Source: Bdellovibrionales bacterium
GTDB taxonomy: Bacteria > Bdellovibrionota > Bdellovibrionia > Bdellovibrionales > Bdellovibrionaceae
Assembly (NCBI GenBank): GCA_005793345.1
Contig: SXSU01000063.1
Coordinates: 1-64,000, forward strand
DNA: 64,000 bases
Reading direction: 5' to 3'
Shown here: one piece after another, positions 18,920-27,435 of the stretch
Layout of the letters: each line of letters opens with the position of its first letter
How positions within the stretch are numbered: position 1 is the first letter of the stretch
The notes under the pieces: model-generated
Databases searched by the model: none
The model's input: only the letters and a program-made list of their open reading frames with translations
What the model was told of the DNA's origin: nothing
Translations under genes and position numbers: made by a program

Positions 18920-19323
18920 AGGGATTAATTTCCCATTTTGTCCACTGGATAGTATCTGAGTGAGTAAATATATAGTAAGTTGAGCAGTTTTAAAACTGTA
19001 GAGTTTTGTACATTCAAGCAATAAAGGTCACTTGATTAAATTTTTTTTTAATTCAATCAGTTATGTTAACTCTCATTAGAATTTTTATAGGTTTTGGTCT
19101 TCTTGTTTTTGTATTTATGCAAAAGAGAATAAATGGCAAGGGAGCTTTTTTTTATGTCTAAAGTATCACCCAAATTATCTCTTCAAATTTTCTCTAAAAT
19201 TTCTTTACATAATCTTCCTTTTCACAATTAATAATTGCAGTAAAGTAAATGTAAATACTCCCCCCTGTTGGTAGAGATTGTATGTAATCCTAAAGTTTAG
19301 TCGAGCCTTATTTGTTTTCATTA
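18920..19323. other. Intergenic stretch with possible gene debris
   Basis: AT-rich sequence between the leftward small secreted gene and the rightward ATPase gene. It contains one short hydrophobic frame (19063-19161, MLTLIRIFIGFGLLVFVF..., 32 residues) without a ribosome site, then other short frames after a T-run; this may be remains of a membrane-protein gene. Nothing else was recognised. Confidence 0.4.
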
Positions 19324-19377
19324 ATTATCCGTCGTAAGGATTATCCTTGACACGGATTATCCTTGTGACGGATAATT
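19324..19377. repeat. Four-unit 16-bp iterated palindrome array before the ATPase gene
   Basis: ATTATCC or ATAATT begins at 19324, 19340, 19356 and 19372, an exact 16-bp period. Between them GGATTATCC (a 9-bp palindrome) alternates with 7-nt spacers GTCGTAA, TTGACAC and TTGTGAC, and the outer arms AATTATCCGTC and GACGGATAATT are inverted copies. The array ends 18 bp upstream of the ATPase start. It looks like an operator or binding array for a dimeric protein. Confidence 0.85.
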
Positions 19378-19395
19378 ATTAAGTAGGAGGGAGTT

Positions 19396-20685
19396 ATGAA
19401 GTTTGTTAATAGAATATGGGAATTTAAAGAACTTGATAAATATGTAAAGTCAGGAAATCTAGTTGTACTTTATGGTCGACGTAGAGTTGGTAAATCAAAA
19501 TTAATAAATCGCTGGATGATGCAAAAAAAAAATGGATTTTATTCTCAAGCAATAGAAGGATCACCCCTTCTGCAAATTAGTCAAATTTGTGAAGACTTAG
19601 CCTCACTTTTAAAAACTCAAATTAAAATTCAAAACTGGATTCAATTTTTTGAGTTGATTGAGAAAAGTATAAATGAGAGTTGTATTATTTGTTTTGATGA
19701 GTTTCCGTATCTTGTTGAGGCGGATCCAACTCTGCCTTCTATTTTTCAAAAGTGGTTAGACCATAGAAAAAATAAAAAAATTTCTTTTATAATCTGCGGA
19801 TCTAGTCAAAAGATGATGAGTTCAATTTTTTTAAAGCAAAACTCTGCACTATACGGTAGAGCAGAGAGAATTTTAAAAATTGAACAAATGGGATATCTTG
19901 ATTTTTGTGAAGCAACAAATTTAAATTATACAAAAAAAGAAAGTTTTCTAATGTATTCTATGATTGGTGGAATTCCTAAATATTGGGGATACATTCAATC
20001 AATTAAAAATCCAATTGAATTAGCTAATATATTATATTTTGAAAGAGGTGCAATTTTAGAAAATGAACCCCATAGAATACTTTCCGATGAAAAAATTGAA
20101 GGGGTAACCCCTGTAAGTATTTTAGAATCAATTGGGCGAGGTTCCCATAAGCCAAGTGAAATAGCCTCTCGAATTGGGCTGCAATTAAATTCACTTTCAA
20201 AAGTATTTGCAATTCTTGTAGAATCTTCTTTAGTGATACGCGAGATTCCTTTTGGAAAAACAATAAATGACTCTAAGAAATCTTTATATAAAATAAATGA
20301 TCCAATGTTATTGTTTTGGTACGGCATTTATTCACGGCTAAGAAGTCAGTGGCATGGAATAGTTGAAAAAGAAAAACTTCAGATAATATATAATTTTGCT
20401 AGCATAGTTTTCGAAAATGAATTTCGAAAAATAAATAATGGTCAAAGATATTGGGATGATAAAATTGAATTAGATTGTGTTCGAAGGAATACTGATAAAA
20501 ATTTAATAATAGATGAGTTTAAATTCTCAAACTTAAATTTGAAAGAACGACAAGTGATATTAAAAAATTTAGAATTTAAAATTTCAAACCATGATTTTTC
20601 AGAAAAATATATAATCGAAAAAATTGAAGTTAGTGATTGGGCTGACTACTGCAAAAATTTAAAAAAGTTAGATAAAAATGAGTAG
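19396..20685 (+). CDS. MNS-type AAA/STAND-related ATPase with C-terminal DUF234-like domain (COG1672)
   Basis: 429 residues. The Walker A is GRRRVGKS at about residues 27-34, Walker B IICFDEFPYL, and a sensor-1-like FIICGSS. A winged-helix-like region and a C-terminal segment with a conserved acidic Tyr/Trp patch (FENEFRKI...YWDDKIELDCV...IDEFK) fit the DUF234/restriction-like tail of this family. These ATPases are common in archaea and scattered in bacteria; function is not established. SD AGGAGGGA. It is preceded by the 16-bp array and followed by an IS200-like element. Two more genes of the wider group lie at 52412-53857 and 61662-62846. Confidence 0.85.
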   Translation: MKFVNRIWEFKELDKYVKSGNLVVLYGRRRVGKSKLINRWMMQKKNGFYSQAIEGSPLLQISQICEDLASLLKTQIKIQNWIQFFELIEKSINESCIICFDEFPYLVEADPTLPSIFQKWLDHRKNKKISFIICGSSQKMMSSIFLKQNSALYGRAERILKIEQMGYLDFCEATNLNYTKKESFLMYSMIGGIPKYWGYIQSIKNPIELANILYFERGAILENEPHRILSDEKIEGVTPVSILESIGRGSHKPSEIASRIGLQLNSLSKVFAILVESSLVIREIPFGKTINDSKKSLYKINDPMLLFWYGIYSRLRSQWHGIVEKEKLQIIYNFASIVFENEFRKINNGQRYWDDKIELDCVRRNTDKNLIIDEFKFSNLNLKERQVILKNLEFKISNHDFSEKYIIEKIEVSDWADYCKNLKKLDKNE

Positions 20686-20759
20686 TGATATATATAATAA
20701 CAGAAAAAACAGGTAAGAATTCGGATAATGTTTTATAAGCTAAGATTGTGTTAGCTATT

Positions 20760-21345
20760 TGCTCAAACTGGGTAAAGTTCCTTTATGCAGTTGGGTGGGA
20801 TGGGAAAACACCCTCGCCTTTAGGCGAACACTTTAGTATAACGATCCTATGGAATACAGAAAAGGTTCACATAGTATATATGATTTAAAGTACCACGTGG
20901 TGTTTTGTACAAAATACAGATACAGAATTTTGACCGGAGAAGTAGCTCTGAGGACTAGAGAAGTAATCAGAGAAATTTGCGCAGCAAATTTTGTCGATAT
21001 AATCAGTGGAAGCATGAGTCCCGATCATGTCCATCTGTTGTTGTCAGTGCCTCCAAACATTTCGCTGTCAAAGATAATTCAATATATAAAAGGGAAAAGC
21101 AGCAGGAAGCTGCTGCAAGAATATGAGTCACTGAGAAAGAAGTATTGGGGTCAGCATTTTTGGGCTAGAGGATATTTTGCAGTTACAGTGGGAAATGTTA
21201 ATGCTGAAGAAATTCAAAAATATATTGAGGAACAAGAGCTACATCACAAGCAGAACGATTTTAAAATTTCAGAGTTTTAACTTTTAAGGTTTTAATCTGC
21301 TTTGCAAGCGTTACCCACGCTGCTGACCTTGAGTCAGCAGTAATT
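20760..21345 (+). mobile_element. IS200-like insertion element (approximate limits)
   Basis: The element carries one tyrosine transposase gene and short hairpins typical of IS200/IS605 ends: TCGCCT-TT-AGGCGA at 20814-20827 ahead of the gene, and TGCTGAC-CTTGA-GTCAGCA at 21321-21339 after it. Exact ends are not marked by repeats because this family inserts without target duplications, so limits are estimates. The right end runs into the 3' part of a broken XRE gene. The accessory tnpB gene is absent. Confidence 0.75.
20849..21280 (+). CDS. tnpA: IS200-type Y1 transposase (TnpA)
   Basis: 143 residues, the normal length for IS200 TnpA. The HUH motif is HVHLLLS after SMSPD, and the catalytic Tyr is in IQKYIEEQ near residue 128. 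Conserved starting residues (YDLKYHVVFCTKYR) and WARGYFAVTVG are intact, so the protein is probably functional. Single-strand transposition through hairpin ends is the known mechanism of the family. ATG lies after the left-end hairpin with a weak ribosome site, as usual for this family. Confidence 0.95.
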   Translation: MEYRKGSHSIYDLKYHVVFCTKYRYRILTGEVALRTREVIREICAANFVDIISGSMSPDHVHLLLSVPPNISLSKIIQYIKGKSSRKLLQEYESLRKKYWGQHFWARGYFAVTVGNVNAEEIQKYIEEQELHHKQNDFKISEF

Positions 21346-22055
21346 GACAGAAATAGCTTGAGTTGAGAATAGGAAACCAATTTCAGAGAGTTCATTCTTG
21401 TTTAGTATTTTAGACTCTCGGTCATTTCGTTCTACGAATTCTTCTACTAATTTTTTAAGCGCTATGCGAAATTCTATGTATGATTTTTGAGTTAATGCTA
21501 ATAGCCCGATGGACCAATATTCTTTTTTATCTTTAGTTTTTTTTACTTGCTGAAGTTTATTTATATAAATTTTTTCAAAATCTGATAAAATGGAATTCGA
21601 TAACTCTTTATTTGGGATAAAACCAATTTTATAGAGATCTTCAATCCTATCATCGATTATTTTAATAAGTCCTATTTTTTCTAGTTCACTTAAAAAATTT
21701 TAACTTTTGACGAGGAAAGGTTATTAATTCTTTGTAATTTAATTATATCCATATCAAGTTTTGTTAATTGAGAATAAAAGTTATAATATTTTTTATTTTC
21801 TAAAAGAAATTTGTTTTGAGTCGACGAAAGTTTTTGAAATCCATCATTGTTAAAGGTTAAATCAAGCAAAGTTTTCATATCTATTTGGATTATTTTTAAA
21901 ATTTGATCTAGTTTATTAATTGATAAATCTTTTCCGGTTAACATTTTTTTTACACCAGACTCAGACATATTTAATTGATTTGCTAAATTCTTGTAACTTA
22001 TTCGGCGTTCCTTTAAAATTTGACGAAGTTTTGGTGAAATTAATGAGTAGTTCAA
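21334..22055 (-). pseudogene. XRE-family regulator gene, frameshifted and abutting an IS200-like end
   Basis: The 5' part encodes 121 residues: an XRE helix-turn-helix (residues 12-65; YKNLANQLNMSESGVKKMLTGK) and a helical segment. At a run of six A/T pairs (21692-21697) the frame stops; shifting by one base lets it continue as SELEKIGLIKIIDDRIEDLY... to a stop at 21334, which falls inside the right-end hairpin of the neighbouring IS. Both parts read as one helical effector-type regulator of about 240 residues. The last residues (VNYC) appear to come from the IS, so the gene was probably also truncated by insertion. Sequencing error or slippage cannot be excluded. Confidence 0.65.
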
Positions 22056-22280
22056 AATAATTCTCCTTGTCTTAAAATTAATTAATAATCTAGATATACT
22101 AATTATACTTTATATTCAATTTTTAATAAGTACCGGAATATGGCGCTTTTGTATTTAGGATAATCTTTTGAAAAAGAGAAGGAAGAGAAAAACCATTTAA
22201 AAGTGTAGCAAAACTTCAATTTTAAGGCATTGAATATGTTGTGTTTCGAATTCAGATGAAAATGAAAATTCTTGGGTAAT
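22056..22280. other. Intergenic region upstream of the XRE gene
   Basis: AT-rich DNA holding the presumed promoter of the leftward XRE gene (SD AAGGAG just upstream of 22055). No gene or repeat was seen in this part; the palindrome array follows at 22281. Confidence 0.4.
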
Positions 22281-22329
22281 TTATCTCATAAACGTTTAAA
22301 ACGTTGATGAGATAAACGTTATGAACGTT
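22281..22329. repeat. Orphan palindrome array with four AACGTT sites
   Basis: AACGTT occurs at 22291, 22300, 22315 and 22324, with start-to-start spacings 9, 15 and 9. The first pair is framed by TTATCTCAT (22281-22289) and ATGAGATAA (22307-22315), a perfect inverted repeat. The design resembles the arrays before the ATPase genes, but the flanking genes are an XRE regulator and ddl, with no ATPase next to it. Confidence 0.75.
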
Positions 22330-22390
22330 GCCGAGAAAAAAATTTAAATATAAATAATATTAAGTCATAAGACAGATCGACTGGAGTGGG

Positions 22391-23410
22391 TTAATATCTT
22401 GCTTGGGCGAGTTTTAATTGTTCTTGTAGAAAATCTTTTAATAAAATATTTTCTACTGCTAATTGTTGGGGGACAAAAGAGGCTTTTGTCATTCCTGGCA
22501 AAGTATTTGTTTCTAAAAAATAAAGTTCGGATTCAGTTAAGATTACGTCTGTGCGTGAATATCCATAACAACCAAGCTCTTGATGGGCTTTTAAGGCTAA
22601 AAGTTGTGCTTTCTGTTTTTGTTCATTTGTAATTTGTGCCGGTGTAATTTCTGTAGTGTTTTTTCCTAAATACTTTCCATCGTAATCAAAAGCTGAACCT
22701 TCAGTTGTAAGAACTTCGGAGGGGGGGAGTGCGATGTCTTTGGAACGATGATTAATAATAGTGATTGTTAATTCTCGGCCTTTGATAAACTTCTCTAATA
22801 AAAAATGAGATTGATTAGATTTATTTAAGTTTATTATAGATTGCTCTAATGCTTTTTTATCTGCCACGATTTCTAAACCTATACTGGAACCATTTGCTAC
22901 GGGCTTTATCACTATTTTATTATTTTGCTCTAGGAAGCTAAAAATTTTACTTTCAAAATCTAAATCATTTTTTATATCTATTATAATTTGAGGAGCACCT
23001 TTTATATTTACTTTTTGTAAAATTTCTTTTGCTAAATGTTTTTGAAAACAAATTTGGCTGGATTTGGAACCAGAACCTGTAAAAGCAATTTTTTCGGTTT
23101 CAAAAAGTTTTTGAATTGTTCCATCTTCACCTTCCGTACCATGTAGCCCTATAAATACAGTCTTATCTTTTAAGTAGGGAATTGCATTTTGAATGGAATC
23201 TGTGAAATGGGGATTTTGAGGCAAAAATTTACTTTTAAATGGATTTTGATGGGATTTAAGTGTGTTGAGATCCACTTTACAAATTTGATTGGTTTCGAAA
23301 ATATACCATAACTCATCAAAGCTATATTGAGTAGCTAAGTTCTGTGCGGATGCTACAGATACAAATCGTTCATCAGATTTTCCACCAAAAAGTAAAATTG
23401 CTTTATTCAT
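22391..23410 (-). CDS. ddl: D-alanine--D-alanine ligase
   Basis: Joins two D-Ala with ATP for peptidoglycan precursor synthesis, in the cytoplasm. 339 residues with the ATP-grasp plan: LLFGGKSDERFVSVASA at the N-terminus, HGTEGEDGTIQ, VIKPVANGSSIG (ATP grip), EKFIKGRELT, and the metal-binding LETNTLPGMTKASFVPQ near the C-terminus. Here E-V-S of the usual GG-x-S-x-E-H-E-V-S reads F-V-S. It is the last gene of a leftward block and lies 29 bp downstream of the methyltransferase gene. Confidence 0.93.
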   Translation of the reverse strand: MNKAILLFGGKSDERFVSVASAQNLATQYSFDELWYIFETNQICKVDLNTLKSHQNPFKSKFLPQNPHFTDSIQNAIPYLKDKTVFIGLHGTEGEDGTIQKLFETEKIAFTGSGSKSSQICFQKHLAKEILQKVNIKGAPQIIIDIKNDLDFESKIFSFLEQNNKIVIKPVANGSSIGLEIVADKKALEQSIINLNKSNQSHFLLEKFIKGRELTITIINHRSKDIALPPSEVLTTEGSAFDYDGKYLGKNTTEITPAQITNEQKQKAQLLALKAHQELGCYGYSRTDVILTESELYFLETNTLPGMTKASFVPQQLAVENILLKDFLQEQLKLAQARY

Positions 23411-23439
23411 ATTTTTAATTATGACAATAAAAGAATTAT

Positions 23440-24324
23440 TTATGCAATTAAATCTTCAGGCTTCCAAATAACAGCCGGTTCCAAAGCTGATGGCATAAAA
23501 TATCCTAAAAAAGCATAAATAAAAAGTTTCGGCTTTTTAAAAACTATAGATGAAGATTTTGGATCAAGTGCTTTTTCAAGTATATGACCTAGCGCTTTAT
23601 TATATTCATCTAAAAAGCGATAATTTCCGAATGGTATTAAGGTATCCATATATGAACGTTGAAAGGATGCAATTGTTTTTAATTTTAGTCTTTCACCGAT
23701 TGAAAGTAGTGTTTTTTGGTTTATGATTTTGCGGTGAAAAGGGAGGTGAAGTCTCATAATTTCTGATTCCAAATTAGCCATATTCTTAACTCCAGATGAA
23801 TCAGCTGTCCCAACATATAATATACCATTATCATTTAAGAGTGATTTCGCAGTTTCAATTAAATCAATGGGGTCCTCAACATGTTCAAGTACATCATTTA
23901 GAATAACAAAATCAAATTTTTCATTAGGAAAAGTATTAAAATTTTTTACATAGGGGTCATAACCTATTATGTTTGTAAATCCCTTTGTTCGTAAATAATT
24001 TAAAAATGTTCCACTACCGCACCCATAATCTAAAACTTTTTTACTTGAGTTAAAACCATAAGGTATTAATCGAGAAATCAAATTAGAAAAAGTTTTTTTT
24101 GCATATCCGTCTAAGGGGCGTTCTAGGTTTAGGCAATAATCACTATAAAGTTCTTCCATATTAACTGGGTCTAAACAATGTATTGTTTCACATTTTGGAC
24201 ATTTCCAAATATTAAATTCTTGCTTATGGTATTTTAAAGTGTTTCCGCGACAACGTCCCATATCAATTGAATTTGGTGAAGTTGAGTTAAAATTACATAT
24301 ATTACATTCTACACTTTTCATCAT
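23440..24324 (-). CDS. Class I SAM methyltransferase with N-terminal zinc-ribbon-like segment
   Basis: 294 residues. The N-terminus has CNICNF and CPKCETIHCL, likely zinc-binding cysteines. Residues about 85-185 give a Methyltransf_23-type Rossmann fold: VLDYGCGSGTFLNYL (motif I), IIGYDPY, FDFVILNDVLEHVEDP and LYVGTADSSG. Proteins with this plan often act on sugars or cell-surface glycans; the substrate here is unknown. The start overlaps the stop of the upstream GMC oxidoreductase by four bases, so the two enzymes are translationally coupled and may act on the same molecule. Confidence 0.8.
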   Translation of the reverse strand: MMKSVECNICNFNSTSPNSIDMGRCRGNTLKYHKQEFNIWKCPKCETIHCLDPVNMEELYSDYCLNLERPLDGYAKKTFSNLISRLIPYGFNSSKKVLDYGCGSGTFLNYLRTKGFTNIIGYDPYVKNFNTFPNEKFDFVILNDVLEHVEDPIDLIETAKSLLNDNGILYVGTADSSGVKNMANLESEIMRLHLPFHRKIINQKTLLSIGERLKLKTIASFQRSYMDTLIPFGNYRFLDEYNKALGHILEKALDPKSSSIVFKKPKLFIYAFLGYFMPSALEPAVIWKPEDLIA

Positions 24325-25829
24325 ATAATCTCCAAAATTTTATCTGCTACTCGAAGAGAGTTTGCGGCAATTGTTAAGCTAGGATTTATTCCCCCACTTG
24401 TTGGAAAAAAAGAAGAATCAACTACATATAAATTTTCTATATCGTGGCTTCGATTATTTTTATTAAGTACAGATTTATTCGGATTATTTCCAAATCTTAA
24501 AGTTCCACAAACATGTGCCAGTCTTTTGTTGTCAAATGCTGACTCAATTAATTTTACTTTCAATGGAGCAAAGGCCTTAATGACCATTTGTCTAAAATTT
24601 TTTACTTTTTCTGTATCTTTTTCTGATGGTTTGTAATTCATAATGATTTTCTTACTTTTTTGATCTACGGAGATATTATTTTCAATTGAAGGTTCATCTT
24701 CCATGATACTTGCAAAAATGAGTTTATCTTTGAACTCACGTTTAAAAATAGATCCCAAGAATGGATTTAAAAATGGTGCTATTTTTTCTGTTGGTTTATG
24801 TAAAAAGTTAGGTAATTTGTGAATGAGTTCATTCAGAATTACTTCTGAAGGAGGGAGACTTCCAAAGGATTGTACATTGCCAAACTTCTCTCCATTAATA
24901 TTATAAAAATCATTAAAACCAATTTGCTTCTGAGTATTTATTGAAACGTTACTCCCTTTAATGAATACCGAATAGAGGTCAACCATATGCCTCATTAAGT
25001 ATTTTCCAACAAGACCCGATGAATTTGCTAAGTTTTTTGATTTTAATAGTAATGCAGGCGAAAAAATTGCTCCTGCAGCTAAAATAAAATTATCTGCAAA
25101 ATAATTTGTAACTTGGTTTTTAACAATACATTTAACAGAAATTATTTTATTATTTTTCCAATTTAGTTCTAAGACTTCGCACTCATCTATTAGATCGGCT
25201 TGATGATTTACTATTGCAGGAGCAAGAGCAATTTTTTCTGCATCATTTTTTTGATAATGATTACACAATACACTTTGACAATTATCCTTACATTGGTGAT
25301 TTAAATGTGAGTTTGCTCTACTTAAAGCCATAGGGAGTTCATAGGGATGAATGCCATTATTACTTAAGACGTCCCATGCTTTTATGTTTTCTGGACTCAA
25401 AGATAAATTATTTCTTGATACTTCGAACATTGATTCTGCTTGTTGATAATACGGTTCTAAATCTGAATAACTAATAGGCCATAATTCATTATTAAAATCT
25501 TCAGGTTTAAATTGTTCGAGAACAGCTCCATATAATGAACTGCTACCGCCTCCACCTTTTCCGATAAAAGGAATAAAGTTTTTCTTATCAGAATTCGAAT
25601 AAATAAGATCAGTACAGCGACCTGTATTATGAAGGCTAGAATAATCATTCATAGATTTTTTTTGAAACATTAATGTTTCTGCAAACTCACCACGAATTTG
25701 TTTTTGAGATTTAATATGTGAAATACCTTTTTCAAGAAATAAAACTTTGACACCTGCTTTTGCAAGTTTATATCCAAGAGTTGCCCCACCCATTCCTGTT
25801 CCTATAATTATAAAATCATATTTTTTCAT
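24321..25829 (-). CDS. GMC-family FAD-dependent oxidoreductase
   Basis: 502 residues. The N-terminal FAD motif is FIIIGTGMGGATLGYKLAKAG with the following LFLEKG; GKGGGGSSSLYGAV and the C-terminal HVCGTLRFGNNPNKSVLN...LYVVDSSFFPTSGGINPSLTIAANSLR are typical of glucose-methanol-choline oxidoreductases and of ferredoxin-like cysteine-bearing members (HQCKDNCQSVLCN). Substrate unknown, probably an alcohol. No signal peptide, although some relatives are exported. First gene of the GMC-methyltransferase pair; the SD AAGGAG is good. Confidence 0.88.
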   Translation of the reverse strand: MKKYDFIIIGTGMGGATLGYKLAKAGVKVLFLEKGISHIKSQKQIRGEFAETLMFQKKSMNDYSSLHNTGRCTDLIYSNSDKKNFIPFIGKGGGGSSSLYGAVLEQFKPEDFNNELWPISYSDLEPYYQQAESMFEVSRNNLSLSPENIKAWDVLSNNGIHPYELPMALSRANSHLNHQCKDNCQSVLCNHYQKNDAEKIALAPAIVNHQADLIDECEVLELNWKNNKIISVKCIVKNQVTNYFADNFILAAGAIFSPALLLKSKNLANSSGLVGKYLMRHMVDLYSVFIKGSNVSINTQKQIGFNDFYNINGEKFGNVQSFGSLPPSEVILNELIHKLPNFLHKPTEKIAPFLNPFLGSIFKREFKDKLIFASIMEDEPSIENNISVDQKSKKIIMNYKPSEKDTEKVKNFRQMVIKAFAPLKVKLIESAFDNKRLAHVCGTLRFGNNPNKSVLNKNNRSHDIENLYVVDSSFFPTSGGINPSLTIAANSLRVADKILEII

Positions 25830-25965
25830 GCAATCTCCTTTGAGATATATATAAGTTTATAGCGGAGTAATTTAAAAAAATATTCTAACAAAAAGTTTGG
25901 AATATAATTTTTTTATAATGATTTCAGATTGATACTTAATTCGAATTAAAATGAGAAATTTGCAA

Positions 25966-27435
25966 TTAAAAATGATATCTTCGTGCACGGCCTTGACCTC
26001 GTACTTTTATTTGCTTTTTATTGATACTTAAAGTCAGTAATTTAATAGCTTTGGTTTTTGATATTTGGAGTAATGAAACAACTTGAAGAGATGAAAAAGA
26101 TTTTCCTTTAAACTTCAATTTTAATTTATTTACAAAAACTTCAATATCATCAGATTTAAAATTTAAAGGCACTATAATTTTAAAATTATCTTTTGGGATC
26201 CAGAAAAAGTCATTTCCTACATGTGATAATTCAATAGGAATTTGAAAAATTTTAATTTGTTTTTTTAAAAACAAAAAATGATTAAGAACTCTCTTAGTAG
26301 AGTGAATGGGATCAAAAAACTGATCGCCGTAGAGGTGAGAGAAAATTTCACCTAAACTTTTTGGTTTGTAAAAATCTGTAAACAAGAAAAATAAAAACTT
26401 TTTTGCAAATCTATTTTTTTCAATTCTTCTAAGAAAATCATGTGCACTTAAAAGTTCAAAGACTTGAATTGATAAAATTGATTTTTCGTTAAAAATCTCA
26501 ATTGAATTCTTATTATCAATTTTCTTTTTCCATAATGTGATTATTTTATTTTTAAATGTCAGTAGAGGCGTGCCAAAATAAACTTTTTCTATTAAATATT
26601 TATTAGAACATGATATAGCTAAATACAGATCACAATCTCTAATGGTTTCCCAATGTCTCATTTCTTTTGCTTTTAATTTTATTTTTTGAACATTTTCAAC
26701 AGATATTAAATTTTGTGGGTTTAACATAAGTTGAGCTAAGGCTTCCCATTTTTCAGCAAATAATAAATATAATGAACCCTTGTCTGGAAATAAAGATTTT
26801 GCTATTTGTGAATTTTTCAATGCATTTGTAAAGTCATTATTTCTAAAGTTTAGTTGAGCTTTTAATTCAAACGCATTGCCGCGAAGCAAATTGTAAGAGT
26901 TATCAGAAGTGAGATTGAATACATTGTTTAAAATATTCTCGGCTTTTACTAATTGATTATCTGAAATATAACAGGCCGCTAAATTTACCAATCCTACAAT
27001 ATGTGAATATGAATTTTTGGGTTGCATAGTAATAAATTTTTTAATTAATGGTCCTGCAGATTTATGATCCCAGAGGTTTAAATATACGAATGCTAATTGT
27101 AAGTTTCGTTCTGGTAAGTTTATATTTTTAACTTTAAGTATTACTCCTTTAGCTTCTTTAACTAAACCTAAAAATGAAAGACCAGAGGCATAGGAGAGCA
27201 ATTCATTATCTGTTGCTGGCATATCTAGTACTTTTTCAGATCTAACTATAGGGTTTAAAATTTTTAAGTTAATTATCATTAAATTATTTCGTCGAGCTAT
27301 GGTCGCAAGAGGTTCTCTATATTTTCTTGGAATTTTAGAAAATTTAATTTTATTAAAAAAATCCTTGATCTCAGATGTTTTCCCAAGTTGAGTTAACTTT
27401 TCTAAGTGATCTATTTGGTCAATATTAATTAACAT
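25966..27435 (-). CDS. TPR protein with C-terminal winged-helix segments
   Basis: 489 residues without signal. Residues about 80-260 contain TPR-like helical pairs (LAFVYLNLWDHKSAGPLIKKF, VGLVNLAACYISDNQLVKAENIL). From about 350, KPKSLGEIFSHLYGDQFFDPIHSTKRVLNHFLFLKKQI resembles a transcriptional-activator winged helix, and the last 45 residues (SLQVVSLLQISKTKAIKLLTLSINKKQIKVRGQG) read as a second winged helix with a basic tail RGQGRARRYHF. A transcription factor is likely. It shares its layout with 7002-8165. The start overlaps the end of the GDPD gene by 11 bp. Confidence 0.6.
   Translation of the reverse strand: MLINIDQIDHLEKLTQLGKTSEIKDFFNKIKFSKIPRKYREPLATIARRNNLMIINLKILNPIVRSEKVLDMPATDNELLSYASGLSFLGLVKEAKGVILKVKNINLPERNLQLAFVYLNLWDHKSAGPLIKKFITMQPKNSYSHIVGLVNLAACYISDNQLVKAENILNNVFNLTSDNSYNLLRGNAFELKAQLNFRNNDFTNALKNSQIAKSLFPDKGSLYLLFAEKWEALAQLMLNPQNLISVENVQKIKLKAKEMRHWETIRDCDLYLAISCSNKYLIEKVYFGTPLLTFKNKIITLWKKKIDNKNSIEIFNEKSILSIQVFELLSAHDFLRRIEKNRFAKKFLFFLFTDFYKPKSLGEIFSHLYGDQFFDPIHSTKRVLNHFLFLKKQIKIFQIPIELSHVGNDFFWIPKDNFKIIVPLNFKSDDIEVFVNKLKLKFKGKSFSSLQVVSLLQISKTKAIKLLTLSINKKQIKVRGQGRARRYHF

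Noticed and set aside
19063-19161. Small hydrophobic protein of 32 residues
   Set aside because: No ribosome site and it stops before a T-run; more likely debris or chance.
19324-19377. 16-bp array as a CRISPR or plasmid origin
   Set aside because: Spacers are only 7 nt and related, and there is no Rep gene; an operator-like array fits better.
20849-21280. REP-associated transposase (RAYT) driving the dispersed repeats
   Set aside because: Its length (143 residues) and motifs fit plain IS200 TnpA, and its end hairpins do not match the dispersed repeat stems, so no link can be claimed.
21692-21701. Programmed -1 frameshift in the XRE gene
   Set aside because: The run AAAATTTTTT on the coding strand does not give a proper X-XXY-YYZ heptamer in the zero frame, and no downstream stem was seen; a mutation is simpler.
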